From the NCBI GenBank assembly GCA_905147135.1, contig LR990046.1, positions 19,374,501-19,438,500 on the forward strand: a stretch of 64,000 nt of DNA, read 5' to 3'. Below, piece after piece: positions 50,501 through 57,570 of this stretch. The stretch comes from Blastobasis lacticolella (lineage: Eukaryota; Arthropoda; Insecta; Lepidoptera; Blastobasidae). The notes beneath the pieces are model-generated. The model made no database searches. It saw only the letters and a list, made by a program, of their open reading frames with translations, and was not told the DNA's origin. Every line of letters starts with the position of its first letter. The first letter of the stretch is position 1. A program made the position numbers and the translations under genes.

Positions 50501-53500
50501 TGTAACTAGTTTGATTGAAACCATTGCACCTTGCCAGGTAGTTGGCAGGGTGCGGTATTAATAGCGATTTCTATCAAATAATAATGATATTTTTCTAATA
50601 TTCTATTTTTCTTTTAACATAACATGCATATTTTGTAATAATTAGGAGGAGTTATCCGAAATTACGGGAAATCTTTTTTTTCTCGATTATAAATGAATAT
50701 AATGGATCCCCGGTTGAACTCTTTCGCACCAGAGCCTAGGACTAGAGCTAAAGCCTACGCCTTGACAATGATCCAGGATCTGACCTTCGTGACCCTCTTA
50801 CAAGGGAAACCTACCCAAGGTGACACATTAAGTCGCCTGAATGTGCAGGTTCACGATGTTTTCCCTCACCGTAAGAGCAGGAGCTAGGGTTCAACTACTG
50901 TACATAACTCAGTAAATATAATTGGAACATGACGGCTGGGGATCGAACTCAGTATCTCCCGCTTACGAGTCGGACTCCTTAACTATTTGGCCACCGACAC
51001 AATGTCATTGTGTCGTGGTATACCGGGTATAATATATTTTTTACTTTTCTTATACAGCGTAATTTGTTCTTAAGGACCATAGTATTTTAGCATAAATAAT
51101 AACTTAATTTTTTTTTATAAATCTCATACACGACCAGGATTCAAACCTGGACCAATTTATCTTACAGAAATAGGGGCGGTGGCTGATAGCCAAGCGGCCT
51201 CTACAAGCTTGACAGACCCATATCTGCGGTGAGCATTGCAGTAAAAGCTTCAAGTAATTTTACAGAATAGGCGTAGAATAGGCGCTAAACCTTCAAGGTT
51301 TACCTTGTACATTTAATCACGTGTGTGAAAATGCACAGGCCGCTTATCGTACACAGCTGTGACGGCTTGGCATTGGGCTTTTGTACTGCGTCCGCTCCTA
51401 GTTGGAGCTTTTCTTTGTTGTGGTTTTTTAATAAGCTGCCATGTTTATGGAATTACTGAAAGAGGCTTGTGCCTTAATAGTACAGGAAGTTTCGGTTGAT
51501 GATACTTATTATAAGCGTTAGGTCAGTAGCTTCGATTTTTCTGTTTTCACTCACTAATTATTAAGTGAGTGAAAATTAAATTGTTCGTAATCATATTTAA
51601 AAAGAAATTTAATATTAAAACTAATTTGAAAATATTGCACGTCAATTTTTTTAATGTAGTAACTGTATTTATTGGGTCAACTAAAATAGTAAAAGACCGG
51701 TATCTAGAGTTTGGATGAATGATAAAATATATATTTAAATATCGAATATATTACAAAAATATTTTATGTCACACAGGTATCTCAAATACTAAGTTCTTTA
51801 TTATAATCATCGACATCCCATAATAGACGAATGCCGGTCTTGAGTCACTATTATAAAATATAAAAAATTAATTCAACTATCAAAATCTATAACGCCTTCT
51901 ACTTAGCTATAGGACTTCTAGCTAGCTTATGTTCAAAATTAGAATGATTTGTAATTGGTTCATGCCACGAACTATGCGCAAGTTTCCATCGTTTCCCGTT
52001 GACGTTTTATCACACAGTTTGCATTATTTGCCTTGCTTCTATTATTTCGCTAGATACCTACTTCTGAATTCAAAGTGTTGGGAAAGTAGTTAGTTTGTGT
52101 ATTATAGGTTTCAAGGATCCACGTTCTAGGTACTGTGCCATGTGTTCTACCCAGAAAACTAGTCTGATAACCAGTTATCAAGAGGAACATATCGTCTGCG
52201 GAGAAAACCATTTGATCATATTTTAAAATTATTAAAATTAAAAAATTAAATTAAATTTCGTATACATGATCCGGAAAAAAATATCTTTCATATTTTCGTT
52301 AAAATGTATCATTTAAAAGTTGCACGGGATTTAAAATTTTGTATGAAAATCATTCACCCAATCCCCAATCACCCAATTGTCGGAAAAGACGTCGCGGCAG
52401 ACCCAATCGTGAAGAGTGGAGGAAGAGGCCTTTGCCCAGCAGTGGGATGATTTGGGCTAATATAATATAATAATAATAATGGAAAACATAAATCCTGAAA
52501 GTTACACAGAATCGATAATATTTCACGAAAATCTGACAAACCACATGCATAGAATTTGGTTACTGGATTACGTCTACAAAATTTCATTGGCTTTAATAGC
52601 GTAATATTAAAAAAAATTATCAAACTATGTTTATAAGGACTACGCTCTGGAGACACTCCTTTAAGAAAATGGAGTTGTCCTTCCATGTTCCTAACCGATA
52701 ACTATAATAACTAGTTGTCCAAAGGATTTCCTTAAACATTTGTATACGCACACAGCATCATTTCGAGTTCTACTTGTCGTATAAATACAAAATTATTATA
52801 GTAAAATAAGGTTTTATATTAGACGGGACTTGGACGCAACGTACCTTTATGATTTGTAAGTCCCGTCTAATATAATAATATGTGTAAGGAACGCGAGTTT
52901 AGTTTAAACCAAATAAAATAAGTTTATTAGTTAGTTGGGGGCCGCTTTAGTATAGTGGTAGCACTCACAGCGTGCGAAACCGATAACAAAAGTTAAGTAA
53001 CGCACACCGATGGTGGTAACTGGATGGGTGACCACCGCAAAGTTCCACTGCACTCGTCGCTAGTACACCATATTTGCTTAAACAATAAGACAAGTCGATC
53101 TGGATAAACTTTAATGTAAGCTGTTAGAAAAGTACTACTTAGGCTACCTCGGACAGCTTTTTATCAGACAGCGTTTCGTTTGTTCTATAATTTAAAAATC
53201 ATAAGTAAATGACGTCGTTTTCACGTAAGTTATTTAAAACAGCAACATTCATTTCGTCGAGTTTTTCGAGAATTTAACAACGAATCCATTTACCTGCGAC
53301 TCTCAATTTTAGTGAACGTTTTAAATTTAAAACGAAAATGACAATGGAAAATTTGGTGGACAACTATTTTCGAAACAAGAGAGCCGCAGGCAACATTTAA
53401 TTCACTCAACTTCCGAAGCTAATTACTGCTGATGAAAATCGTTGGAAAAACAAATTGACTTTGAAGTTATCTACTGCGATTCTCTTGTTTTGAGAAAGAT

Positions 53501-54283
53501 TCTTACTTACTAATATTATGAATTAGTTGGTGTGGTTGTCGGTTTATCCTTCTTTTGACGATAAAAGAGGGTATCTATTAAAACTTTAGACTTGTTTATC
53601 TGTGCATCTGTGGCTATATGGCGGTGTGTATCTGTATGTAGCATCGTAGCTCACGAATGGATGGACCGACTATAATGCAGTTTTCTCTATTTGAAAGCAA
53701 GCTTACTGGAGATGGTTCTAATCTTTGTTTGATTAAAATCTCTTCAGTAGTTTAATAAATAATTGAGTTTACTTTTACAGTCGGTCAGGTTACAAACATA
53801 TTACTAATAATGTATAGATCAAGATATAAAAAACACATATATTTTCATTTTTAATTTAAAAAGTAAGCCGTGAGCCAAAAATTTGTGTATTAAAGTAATG
53901 GAATCAGATAATTGTGTTCAAAAACTGATGCTTAAGCTCTAAGATGCAAAGCTCTGTTTTGACTAATAAGTCAAAACAGAGTAAACTTTACAAATCGCTC
54001 AGTGAGGAGAAATCAAAAACTTTGGGTGATGGGCAATTTTACAACGAAACGTTGTTAAATTATTACACACATCACTAAGAAGGACAGCCTAACAAATCAA
54101 CAAACACACCACACAGTCATAATATTAAAAAGCAATGATAAACAATCGAAGGGACTTACCCTTTTCCTTAGTAAGTTTGACAACTTTAGTTATCGATTGT
54201 TTCGCATTTGCGTCGCTATCGGTTTCGTTCTGCGGCAAAGTCTTTTTAATGTTTTTCCAACGATTTCCGAAGTCTTTATTCAT
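23490..54283 (-). CDS. MINDY4B: MINDY-4B-like protein, 13 coding exons
   Basis: Exons in transcription order: 54283-54160, 45784-45686, 42994-42947, 36828-36743, 36221-35992, 32375-32184, 30047-29957, 29819-29749, 27670-27523, 26144-26007, 25835-25756, 25063-24926 and 23547-23490. Lengths sum to 1,503 nt: 500 codons and a stop, with every junction in phase. The family trims Lys48-linked ubiquitin chains. Family landmarks seen are GGTPITEELAV, DLRITAFG, LIKWLLF, SEVIWRCGGG, YSAILSRG, LLLTGRA, KTPALPIW, CSGHYGVLF, ERRFDIHYY and a final IHTKWQDAKITWSG. The catalytic-Cys region reads LAAPRNGCRSLLA. A Cys (near 162) and His (near 416) remain, but the usual upstream Gln and the Gly-Gly-Pro before the Cys are missing. 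Vertebrate MINDY-4B is called inactive, and this one may be too. Alternatively it is a fast-evolving MINDY-4. Confidence 0.85.
23850..24174 (-). mobile_element. SINE-A, near full length, intronic
   Basis: Complete family order on the minus strand, including the tRNA-like head 'gagcatcggtggccgagcgg' and a box B-like 'ggattcgaatacc'. It lies in the last intron of the MINDY-like gene, in the same orientation as the gene. Confidence 0.85.
24525..24781 (+). mobile_element. SINE-C copy 3 with perfect target duplication
   Basis: Unit from 'tggccgtgtgg' to 'gggctgtgatgat'. Gattataact is present directly before (24515-24524) and after (24782-24791). It lies in the last intron of the MINDY-like gene. 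The 123-codon ORF here is repeat-derived. Confidence 0.9.
24926..25063 (-). CDS. MINDY4B: MINDY-4B-like, penultimate exon
   Basis: Acceptor tatctctag, donor AA|GTGAGT (a strong match). It encodes FDIHYYTCGGC...PLEKLIHT. Read past the donor, the frame would stop at TGA 24922-24924, which could look like the gene's end. The Gln that family members carry after the YYD/YYT motif is not evident. Confidence 0.85.
25290..25435 (+). mobile_element. LINE 3' end, C-terminal coding scrap
   Basis: Reads RPRTKRRSVGRPRTRWTD, then stops and degraded codons, then YIQQCASSGLYDDDEYY-like sequence. It ends in an ATG-rich tail at 25420-25430. This order is typical of the end of a non-LTR reverse-transcriptase ORF. 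Confidence 0.7.
25756..25835 (-). CDS. MINDY4B: MINDY-4B-like exon with the His motif
   Basis: Acceptor attccag, donor AG|gtaagt. It encodes VTSCSGHYGVLFNTNRELL and NYHAER. The His of CSGHYG aligns with the catalytic His of the family's 'CSESHF' motif, although the spacing is one residue shorter. Confidence 0.9.
26007..26144 (-). CDS. MINDY4B: MINDY-4B-like exon, 46 codons
   Basis: Acceptor cttccag, donor TGG|gtaaga, phase 0 at both ends. It encodes AMPQFGVLSRSPVG ... RLKTPALPIW. The Lys-Thr-Pro-x-x-Pro-Ile-Trp string directly before the next exon's CS motif is a family signature. Confidence 0.9.
26290..26540. repeat. Repeat F followed by inverted R4 tail
   Basis: 26290-26425 carries 'gtgtatcggtgtatatgta' and 'ttggaccgatttcgatacgg'. 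26425-26535 is R4 in minus orientation ('gcaacgcgtaggtgatgccc', 'ataggctgcggtgactgttt'). The same F-then-R4 pair occurs at 35275-35555, so the two blocks probably form one element. Confidence 0.65.
27523..27670 (-). CDS. MINDY4B: MINDY-4B-like exon with LLLTGRA
   Basis: Acceptor ccctttcag, donor TAT|gtaagt. It encodes VRKDLDGKLTYLVSSHVEG, then SLNVVTLLLTGRATPYLHN and GVVYVGDEDHY. The LLLTG(R/K)A run is a strong family marker. Confidence 0.9.
27775..27885 (-). repeat. Dispersed repeat D, inverted
   Basis: Minus strand matches 885-960: 'acgccgcgtctgtctgtct', 'attcgcgataaactcaaaaa' and 'cggttttcgcc'. A LINE 3'-region fragment by appearance. Confidence 0.55.
27905..28215 (+). repeat. LINE-tail repeat H, copy 1
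   Basis: Shares at least 250 bases with 63730-64000 in the same order: 'cttaatggaaagtcccc', 'atctgcaacgtaaggggag', 'cttcaaaggaaagactt', 'cgcaatacccgtacattag'. ORFs through it are incidental. Confidence 0.7.
28220..29745. other. Intron of the MINDY-like gene; nothing firm
   Basis: No second gene was recognised. A 101-codon minus-strand ORF (29214-29519) has no known domain. Its stretch around 29244-29270 reads KIILYSAILA and resembles the MINDY exon 500 bases away (LLLYSAILSRG), perhaps a decayed exon duplicate. Confidence 0.4.
29749..29819 (-). CDS. MINDY4B: MINDY-4B-like exon, 71 nt
   Basis: Acceptor ttaaacag, donor AA|gtaagt. It encodes FEAEEGPGAMLLLYSAILS and RGCE. It aligns with the family's 'F-E-x-G-P-x-G ... 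S-A-I-L-S-R' segment. Confidence 0.9.
29957..30047 (-). CDS. MINDY4B: MINDY-4B-like exon, 91 nt, edges less sure
   Basis: Acceptor gtgtcag. Donor chosen at CTT|GTACTG, because the joined product then runs directly into FEAEEG as the family does. A later GAAG|GTAGTT donor is possible. It encodes RTSFSTRILARG and AANNLYNNFLEVAMNNAL. Confidence 0.65.
30178..30392 (-). mobile_element. LINE reverse-transcriptase scrap
   Basis: The minus strand reads ISYLKCQWAGHIARRINGM. The W-A-G-H-(I/V)-A-R motif is typical near the C-terminus of non-LTR element ORF2 proteins. The rest is degraded. Confidence 0.6.
30415..30792. mobile_element. Foldback MITE with imperfect 35-bp ends
   Basis: The ends are inverted: 'cccgtagtacaccgaagcgttcgcatg' at 30415 against 'catgcgaacgtgtcagtgtactacggg' ending 30792. 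There is no coding content. Superfamily unassigned. Confidence 0.65.
31455..31727 (+). mobile_element. SINE-A, 5'-truncated
   Basis: Starts within the 'actctttttccgag' block and runs through 'gatggtgagggaa'-like, 'aatccaatctgctcaag' and 'gaccctgggccctcgtgcgc' to 'cgccaagatgatt'. Confidence 0.8.
31930..32135 (-). mobile_element. SINE-C copy 4, head truncated
   Basis: Begins with an ATC-repeat tail (31937-31957) and follows the family on the minus strand up to 'gcctcgaaac' at 32133. The head seen in full copies is missing. Confidence 0.8.
32184..32375 (-). CDS. MINDY4B: MINDY-4B-like exon with SEVIWRCGGG
   Basis: Acceptor ccctacag. The donor is taken as GT|GTGTGT to keep phase; AAG|GTGTGT two bases earlier would break the frame into the next exon. 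It encodes YLRPSEERQDEAMWRACSEV, then IWRCGGGYNPQAG and VALPSENSYVQHTSHYYQDQ. It aligns with the family's 'A-D-I-L-W-R-A-G-G' block. Confidence 0.8.
32433..32625 (+). mobile_element. SINE-A, 3'-truncated, head kept
   Basis: Keeps a clear tRNA-like head ('gcgtcggtggtccagtggta', 'ggtgcgaatccca'). It ends abruptly after 'ttcagccgactgaactgcac'. It is one of the better-preserved heads of the family. Confidence 0.8.
32650..34940. other. Intron of the MINDY-like gene; unassigned
   Basis: No exon was recognised. 33545-33770 carries degenerate, partly palindromic repeats around 'taaactggtttgtctta' ('ttgtcttacgacaaactagtt'). The 109-codon ORF at 33854-34183 has no known domain. Confidence 0.4.
34943..35241 (+). 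repeat. Tandem duplication, two units of about 150 bp
   Basis: Units 34943-35090 and 35091-35241 are nearly identical ('aattaatgagaatattttat' ... 'acatagagttggacgcccgt') with only a few differences. This indicates a recent tandem duplication in the intron. Confidence 0.9.
35275..35560. repeat. Repeat F plus inverted R4, second pair
   Basis: Same block order as 26290-26540: 'gtgtatctgtaggtctgtgt', 'gctcccaaacggatgaac', then 'ggggtcggcaacgcgtgggt' and 'ggctgcggtgactgcttacc'. Confidence 0.65.
35992..36221 (-). CDS. MINDY4B: MINDY-4B-like exon with the catalytic-Cys region
   Basis: Acceptor ccttggcag, donor AC|gtgagt, 230 nt. It encodes DLRITAFGTAACPPRGEWV, then GYGLAAPRNGCRSLLAGLQ and AHLIKWLLF. 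In active members this place reads Gln-x-x-Gly-Gly-Pro-Cys-Gly. Here the Gln is replaced and only Asn-Gly-Cys-Arg remains. The exon is markedly GC-richer than its surroundings. Confidence 0.9.
36395..36563 (+). mobile_element. SINE-A 3' half
   Basis: From 'cacctaaggttgattcctct' through 'cagatggcagtcgctcgact' and 'gaccccgggccctcg' to 'cgccaagatgattatt'. 5'-truncated, intronic. Confidence 0.75.
36743..36828 (-). CDS. MINDY4B: MINDY-4B-like exon, RVLYARN...PITEELAV
   Basis: Acceptor atttccag, donor GTG|gtaagt. Two bases complete a Lys codon, then RVLYARNKGPGGHTAVIGG and TPITEELAV. The Pro-Ile-Thr-Glu-Glu string just before 'DLR..FG' resembles MINDY-4B. Confidence 0.85.
37910..38470 (+). repeat. 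Repeat R5, copy 2, split by SINE-A
   Basis: Follows copy 1 (7485-7885) up to 'acccaagcttaata', is interrupted by a SINE-A, then resumes 'gtagttccgaagattag..gtacaaacagatagac'. The interruption is absent from copy 1. Confidence 0.65.
38206..38375 (-). mobile_element. SINE-A with 16-bp target duplication
   Basis: 5'-truncated minus-strand copy. Flanks ttacccaagcttaata (38190-38205) and ttacccaagtttaata (38376-38391) match at 15 of 16 bases, a clear target-site duplication. This shows SINE-A moved by target-primed insertion even when truncated. Confidence 0.9.
39133..39384 (+). repeat. Tandem duplication, two units of about 125 bp
   Basis: Shared blocks: 'aa.cgaa..gaaaaattatta', 'acacgccgaagcactaaa' and 'gttacactttcaaggcaatc'. 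The units have diverged and are older than the 34.9-kb duplication. Confidence 0.8.
40088..40297. mobile_element. MITE with about 33-bp inverted ends
   Basis: 'gatctgtttaaactgacttg' followed by 'ttttatttggtaa' at the left faces its inverted match ending 40297. Related internal sequence ('attgatacggcaagtcg') appears near 60716 and 40145 in opposite orientation. Confidence 0.7.
42947..42994 (-). CDS. MINDY4B: MINDY-4B-like short exon, MEAEVPEGALPKE
   Basis: Acceptor attttaaag, donor A|GTAAGT, 48 nt, phase 1 at both ends. It encodes TKMEAEVPEGALPKE. The ATG at 42986 could also serve as a start if the upstream exons are not used. Confidence 0.75.
43000..45680. other. Intron of the MINDY-like gene; unassigned
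   Basis: No exon or firm repeat was recognised. 43865-44030 resembles a LINE 3' region ('gcttttgcgtgcgcc', 'tcccgcgcgaacc'). ORFs at 43449-43862 and 44488-44691 lack domains. Confidence 0.35.
45686..45784 (-). CDS. MINDY4B: MINDY-4B-like exon 2, Lys-rich
   Basis: Acceptor cacctacag, donor AAAG|GTTGGT (weak), 99 nt, phase 1 at both ends. It encodes RTKKRGIKQPIMEDEKENGK and EIQKLPSCIKRK. There is no domain, and low conservation is expected for this N-terminal region. Support comes from phase fit rather than from similarity. Confidence 0.55.
46327..46612 (+). mobile_element. LINE ORF2 C-terminal remnant, plus strand
   Basis: 46333-46608 reads LTNRRDFGSLCVFNRQYNG-type sequence, then IWMWNELPTTVFPLYYD. 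The blocks R-R-D-x-x-S-L-C-V-F and W-N-E-L-P-x-x-V-F-P are typical of the C-terminus of non-LTR reverse transcriptases. 5'-truncated. Confidence 0.75.
46775..47035 (-). mobile_element. LINE ORF2 C-terminal remnant, minus strand
   Basis: The minus strand reads HPFMVDVPPSRTKRFESTF, then AKDWNSLPESLFPDKYNLG and FKSRVNRYLLG. It comes from a different LINE lineage (W-N-S-L-P-E-S-x-F-P) than the neighbour at 46.3 kb. The two remnants lie tail to tail. Confidence 0.75.
47220..47530 (-). repeat. Probable LINE 3' end with (TAAAA)n
   Basis: An AAAAT-rich run (47280-47322), read on the minus strand as a (TTTTA) tail region, adjoins GC-richer sequence at 47390-47520. Only the layout supports the call. 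Confidence 0.35.
48383..48482 (+). repeat. Dispersed repeat E, copy 2
   Basis: 'gaagccgtgaactggatgga', then 'gtgctaaacgtatgaaaacg' and 'ataggtacaac'. Opposite in orientation to the copy at 2535-2645. Confidence 0.6.
49033..49059 (+). repeat. (GAT)n microsatellite
   Basis: About nine GAT units. No SINE-C body adjoins it, unlike the other ATG/ATC runs in the window. Confidence 0.85.
49362..49536 (-). CDS. MINDY4B: Candidate alternative first exon of the MINDY-like gene
   Basis: An ATG at 49536 opens 58 codons (MDADHLTKFIIYNKTPK ... LLLLSPELGRKIDDD). They end at a strong donor G|GTGAGT in phase 1, the same phase as exon 1a, so it can splice to 45784 and give 517 residues. It cannot follow exon 1a in frame, because no acceptor in the needed phase precedes it. 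Alternatively it is the first exon of another transcript. Confidence 0.6.
49540..50690. other. No recognised feature
   Basis: AT-rich intronic or promoter-region sequence. ORFs at 50039-50251 and 50260-50481 lack domains and splice context. Confidence 0.35.
50697..51003 (-). mobile_element. SINE-A, diverged, head kept
   Basis: Minus-strand copy with degraded body ('cttgacaatgatccaggatc', 'cgcctgaatgtgcaggtt') and a recognisable head ending 'ttggccaccgacac'. Confidence 0.75.
52190..52670. mobile_element. Foldback family G unit containing a LINE tail
   Basis: Left arm '.gagaaaaccatttgatcatattttaaa' near 52200 faces the inverted arm 'aacatagtttgataatttt'-type sequence near 52600-52665. Between them 52345-52492 is a LINE 3' end ('agaggcctttgcccagcagt', 'gggatgatttgggctaat', then ATA/AAT repeats). 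The LINE tail probably inserted into the foldback element. Confidence 0.55.
52937..53065 (+). mobile_element. 5S-rRNA-like SINE head
   Basis: 'gaaaccgataacaaaagtta' followed by 'agtaacg..' and 'ggtggtaactggatgggtga' then 'ccacc' follows the order and spacing of the 5S rRNA internal promoter (box A 'gaagttaagcaacg', box C 'ggatgggtgacc'). The ends do not pair as in 5S rRNA and a 5S gene would be more exact, so this looks like a SINE3-type retroposon head. A tRNA-like 'ttagtatagtggtagca' precedes it. Confidence 0.65.
53070..54155. other. Intron 1 of the MINDY-like gene; unassigned
   Basis: Repeat F occupies 53590-53815 ('gtgcatctgtggctatatgg', 'atggaccgactataatgcag'). The direct/inverted words 'gctctgttttgac' and 'gtcaaaacagag' at 53951-53983 make a hairpin. 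Nothing else was recognised. Confidence 0.4.
54160..54283 (-). CDS. MINDY4B: MINDY-4B-like first coding exon (1a)
   Basis: The ATG at 54283 opens 41 codons (MNKDFGNRWKNIKKTLPQN ... TKVVKLTKEK) ending at a strong donor G|GTAAGT. Phase 1 matches the exon at 45784. There is no domain. The strong donor and the phase agreement are the evidence that it belongs here. Confidence 0.6.
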
Positions 54284-54490
54284 TTTGTTTTAAGTGTTTT
54301 GCTTTACATAGAACGCGGAAAGAGTTTTAGAGTTGCCTTGTTTAGATAGGACCCGTGGAAGGAATAAACGAATTGCTGTTGGAGAACTTTTGAAGAGTGT
54401 GTAGTTTTTTGTTGGGCATTCTAAACGCTTTTGTGTTTCTATTCTAGCGACGTGGCCTGATACGTTTTGATAGTTTCAATAGATTTGAGG

Positions 54491-54767
54491 CCGTGAGGAT
54501 TTGTGGCCGTGTGGTGTCCGGCAGAGTAGAATAGCACCAACCCCTTACACACATGGGTGTCGTACAAGGTGACTAATGTTTTCGAGGCAAAAGATCAAGA
54601 GTCTCCGTAGTCTGGAAAATGGGCAGCAGCATTTTCCATTGTTATATTTAAACACTGCGATCTCCAACCCGCCTGCCAAGCGTGGAGATTATGGCAATAA
54701 CCTCCCCTTTCGTTGGAGAGGCCCGAAGTCCTGCAGTGAACTGTTATGGGCTGTGATGATGATGATG
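54491..54767 (+). mobile_element. SINE-C copy 5 with 13-bp target duplication
   Basis: Aatagatttgagg occurs at 54478-54490 and 54768-54780, exactly flanking the unit. The unit starts a few bases before 'ggccgtgtggtgtccgg' and ends in GAT repeats. It lies about 200 bases upstream of exon 1a. Confidence 0.9.
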
Positions 54768-54784
54768 AATAGATTTGAGGAGTA

Positions 54785-56210
54785 AAAATCAATTAGTGAT
54801 TAATACACGAAATATTATGAGGCATTTTTCAAATTATCTAAATAAACCTTTCTTTAAGGTTTTTTGGCAATTTTAAGCAGATAATTAAAAACTTTTATAT
54901 GTGACTAATGTCTGACAGGCTAGAATCTACATAACAAATACCAGTAGAAAATGGGTTGCAGATTTTTCTGTAGTGTATTTGCTATTAACAATATTGCGAT
55001 CTCCAAGCCGCTCTCGCTTTATACCCAGAAAAAGTACAAGTAAAAATATAATTTTTTCATTGTACTGTTAGATAAAAGATAATACCATAGATCGTACTGC
55101 CTAGTGACCCCATGCGAATTTCCGTTCCAAATTCGAAAAGTAGTAGAGTTGTGGAAACATAAAATAACAAGGGATAACCTCCCGAGTTCCAATTGCTAAA
55201 GTCTCAAAATGGTTTGGACATTGTATTCGCTTGGATGTCGTCTGTGAAGGTGTTTATCGAATCTGTAAGGTCACGATCGCGGTTGCCATTATATTGGGCG
55301 GTAAATTGTGTCCACGTAGGGTTGCGACTTTTCACAGCTGAACTTCACTTTAATTTTGAGTTGTTTTTATGTTAAGTAGCAAGTAAAGTTTGAGGTTACT
55401 TCGTTTTAAGTATTAAGTAACAACAAATATAGGCAATGCGTATACTCTATTTGATAATTTAACACATTATTATGAAATTGTTTTTCTTGAACACATGTAA
55501 ATATATGACGTCATTTCATAAATGCAACAAGAAATTGCTAAATAGCATTAAACATATTCTTTCCCCAAGGTAATAATATATAAAGGTCAAGGGCAAGCCT
55601 AAAATAAAACTATATTTAGATTGTTGTAATTTGTCTTATGTGGTAAACAAATAGCAATTAAAGATAATTTATAGGGTTGGGGAATCACGGAATGAGTGAT
55701 CAGTGAAACAAGAACGAAAATGACGTGAATTGATCTAATTCAATTTAATTAGATCGATACATTAACGAAATAAAGTATTTATAAACAAGCTTCTACCCGC
55801 AGCTTAGCTCGTGTGGAACTCGTTTATAATTTAATTAATATTTTGAGCTAAAGGAAAGTTCTTTGTTCTAGATAGATAAATAAACACAACAATATCAATC
55901 ACTCTAGCTTTGTATTCCATAGATATTTATTTTTATTTGTTTGTTAATTTTATTCGTACCCATTTAGCGAGTTAAATAATGTAGTCGAACACACCATTGT
56001 CAAATTTCCGTGTATCAAAGCCGCACGCCGTAAGTTGTCGTTCTAGATAGAATCACCAACCGAGTCACAAAGTATATTTCGAAATCCATAAAAGAAAAGC
56101 CGTAAGTCGTTATTGCAGATAAAATCACCAATCACAACACAAAATAGTTTTCTTTTAAAATACCAAACTATCGCAGAGAGCAAATTTTCAGTGAAGGATG
56201 TCATCATTGA
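54785..56210. other. No gene seen; small duplication at 56025-56160
   Basis: AT-rich. 56025-56160 holds two diverged units of about 75 bases sharing 'gccgtaagt.gt.gtt' and 'ataaaatcaccaa'. The 60-codon ORF at 55193-55375 has no domain. Confidence 0.4.
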
Positions 56211-56213
56211 AAT

Positions 56214-56625
56214 GAGCAGTATTCCAATAGGTATTTAAAGCATTCTTAACCACTCTCTAGATGGCGCCCCGACAATTTTGGTAATTGATAATAGCTTGAA
56301 ATAGATTCTTAGCAAACAGGATATAAACACTGGGTACGTTGTATTGGATAATATTGTATTTGTCAATAGTTTTCAACCATTTTAGAGGTTGTAATAATAA
56401 TGAAACATAGTGCCAACTTCAATAAATATTTCTTTTTACACTTTGTTCAACCTTTAACAGTTATGTTTATATTAATAAACATCTTATTTTTATGTTTAGT
56501 ATTAGTTGGCTGCCTGAAATCACTGCCACCATCATACAGATTATAAAAAAATTACTAAAATTGTAGGAGCGCCATCTATTGAAGCTTTTTGAAACCAACT
56601 ATCAATACTTACTGGAAAACTCCTC
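56214..56625 (+). mobile_element. MITE J, copy 1 (412 bp)
   Basis: Ends are imperfect inverted repeats of about 75 bp ('gagcagtattccaatagg', 'agatggcgcccc' against 'gaggagttttccagta', 'agatggcgctcc'). AT lies outside both ends (56212-56213, 56626-56627), a possible 2-bp target duplication. Confidence 0.85.
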
Positions 56626-56735
56626 ATTGTTTATCGGATCACAGAGATTGTAGATCCATTTCAATAAGTCCAGCGTCGGCCGAATAAATTCATTGTTTTT
56701 AATCAAAAGAGGTTGTAAACACGTTGTGTACCAAT

Positions 56736-57146
56736 GAGCAGTTTTCCAATAGGTATCTAAGGCATTCCTAACCACTCACTAGATGGCGCCCCAACAATTT
56801 TGGTAATTGATAATCGCTTGAAATAGGTTCTTAGCAAACAGGATATAAACACTGGGTACGTTGTATTGGATAATATTATATTTGTAAATAGTTTTCAACC
56901 ATTTTAGATTTGTTATAATAATAGAACGTAGTGCCAACTTCTATAAATATTTCTTTTAACACTTTGTTCAACCTTTAACAGATATGTTTATATTAATAAA
57001 CACTTTATTTTCAAGTTTAGTATTACTTGGCTGCATGAAATCACTGCCAGTATCATACGGGTTTAAAGAAGATTACCAAAATTGTAGTAGCGCCATCTAT
57101 TGATGCTTTTTGAAGCAAACTATCAATACCTACTGGAAAACTCCTC
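56736..57146 (+). mobile_element. MITE J, copy 2 (411 bp)
   Basis: Same orientation and about 90% alike to copy 1 by eye, 110 bp downstream of it. AT again adjoins both ends (56734-56735, 57147-57148), supporting two separate insertions rather than a tandem duplication. Confidence 0.85.
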
Positions 57147-57570
57147 ATTTCTATAGAAGGCAGAATAAATACTTTTTAATCATTTTTATGTGGTCCGTAG
57201 AGGCGGTATACCATTTTCATGTCCTTTTATAAATAAAATATAGTTTTTATCGTTCATCGATTATGTGTGAAAAGAATGTGGGAGTCGATGCATTCCAAAG
57301 AGTTTAATATTATGTAAAACTCTTTGGATGATTCATTCATTCTACTTCTCCCATCTCTAACATCATTAGACATTATTGATTTCGGAATGTCAAAATGCCA
57401 ATGGCACAGAAATGAAACATAAACAGAATCCATGTTACCTTAAAGATATGTGGTGCATGCAAGGTGTGACAATCTCCTTTGTTGTACATGACATACACTC
57501 TTCGGGTCTTACAACGCGCCGCCATTTCGTAGCGTTCGGACATATTTTCCTCGACGAATAATATTTTAAA

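Noticed and set aside
52937..53065. Functional 5S rRNA gene
   Set aside because: Only the internal-promoter half is similar, and the 5' and 3' strands that form helix I are missing.
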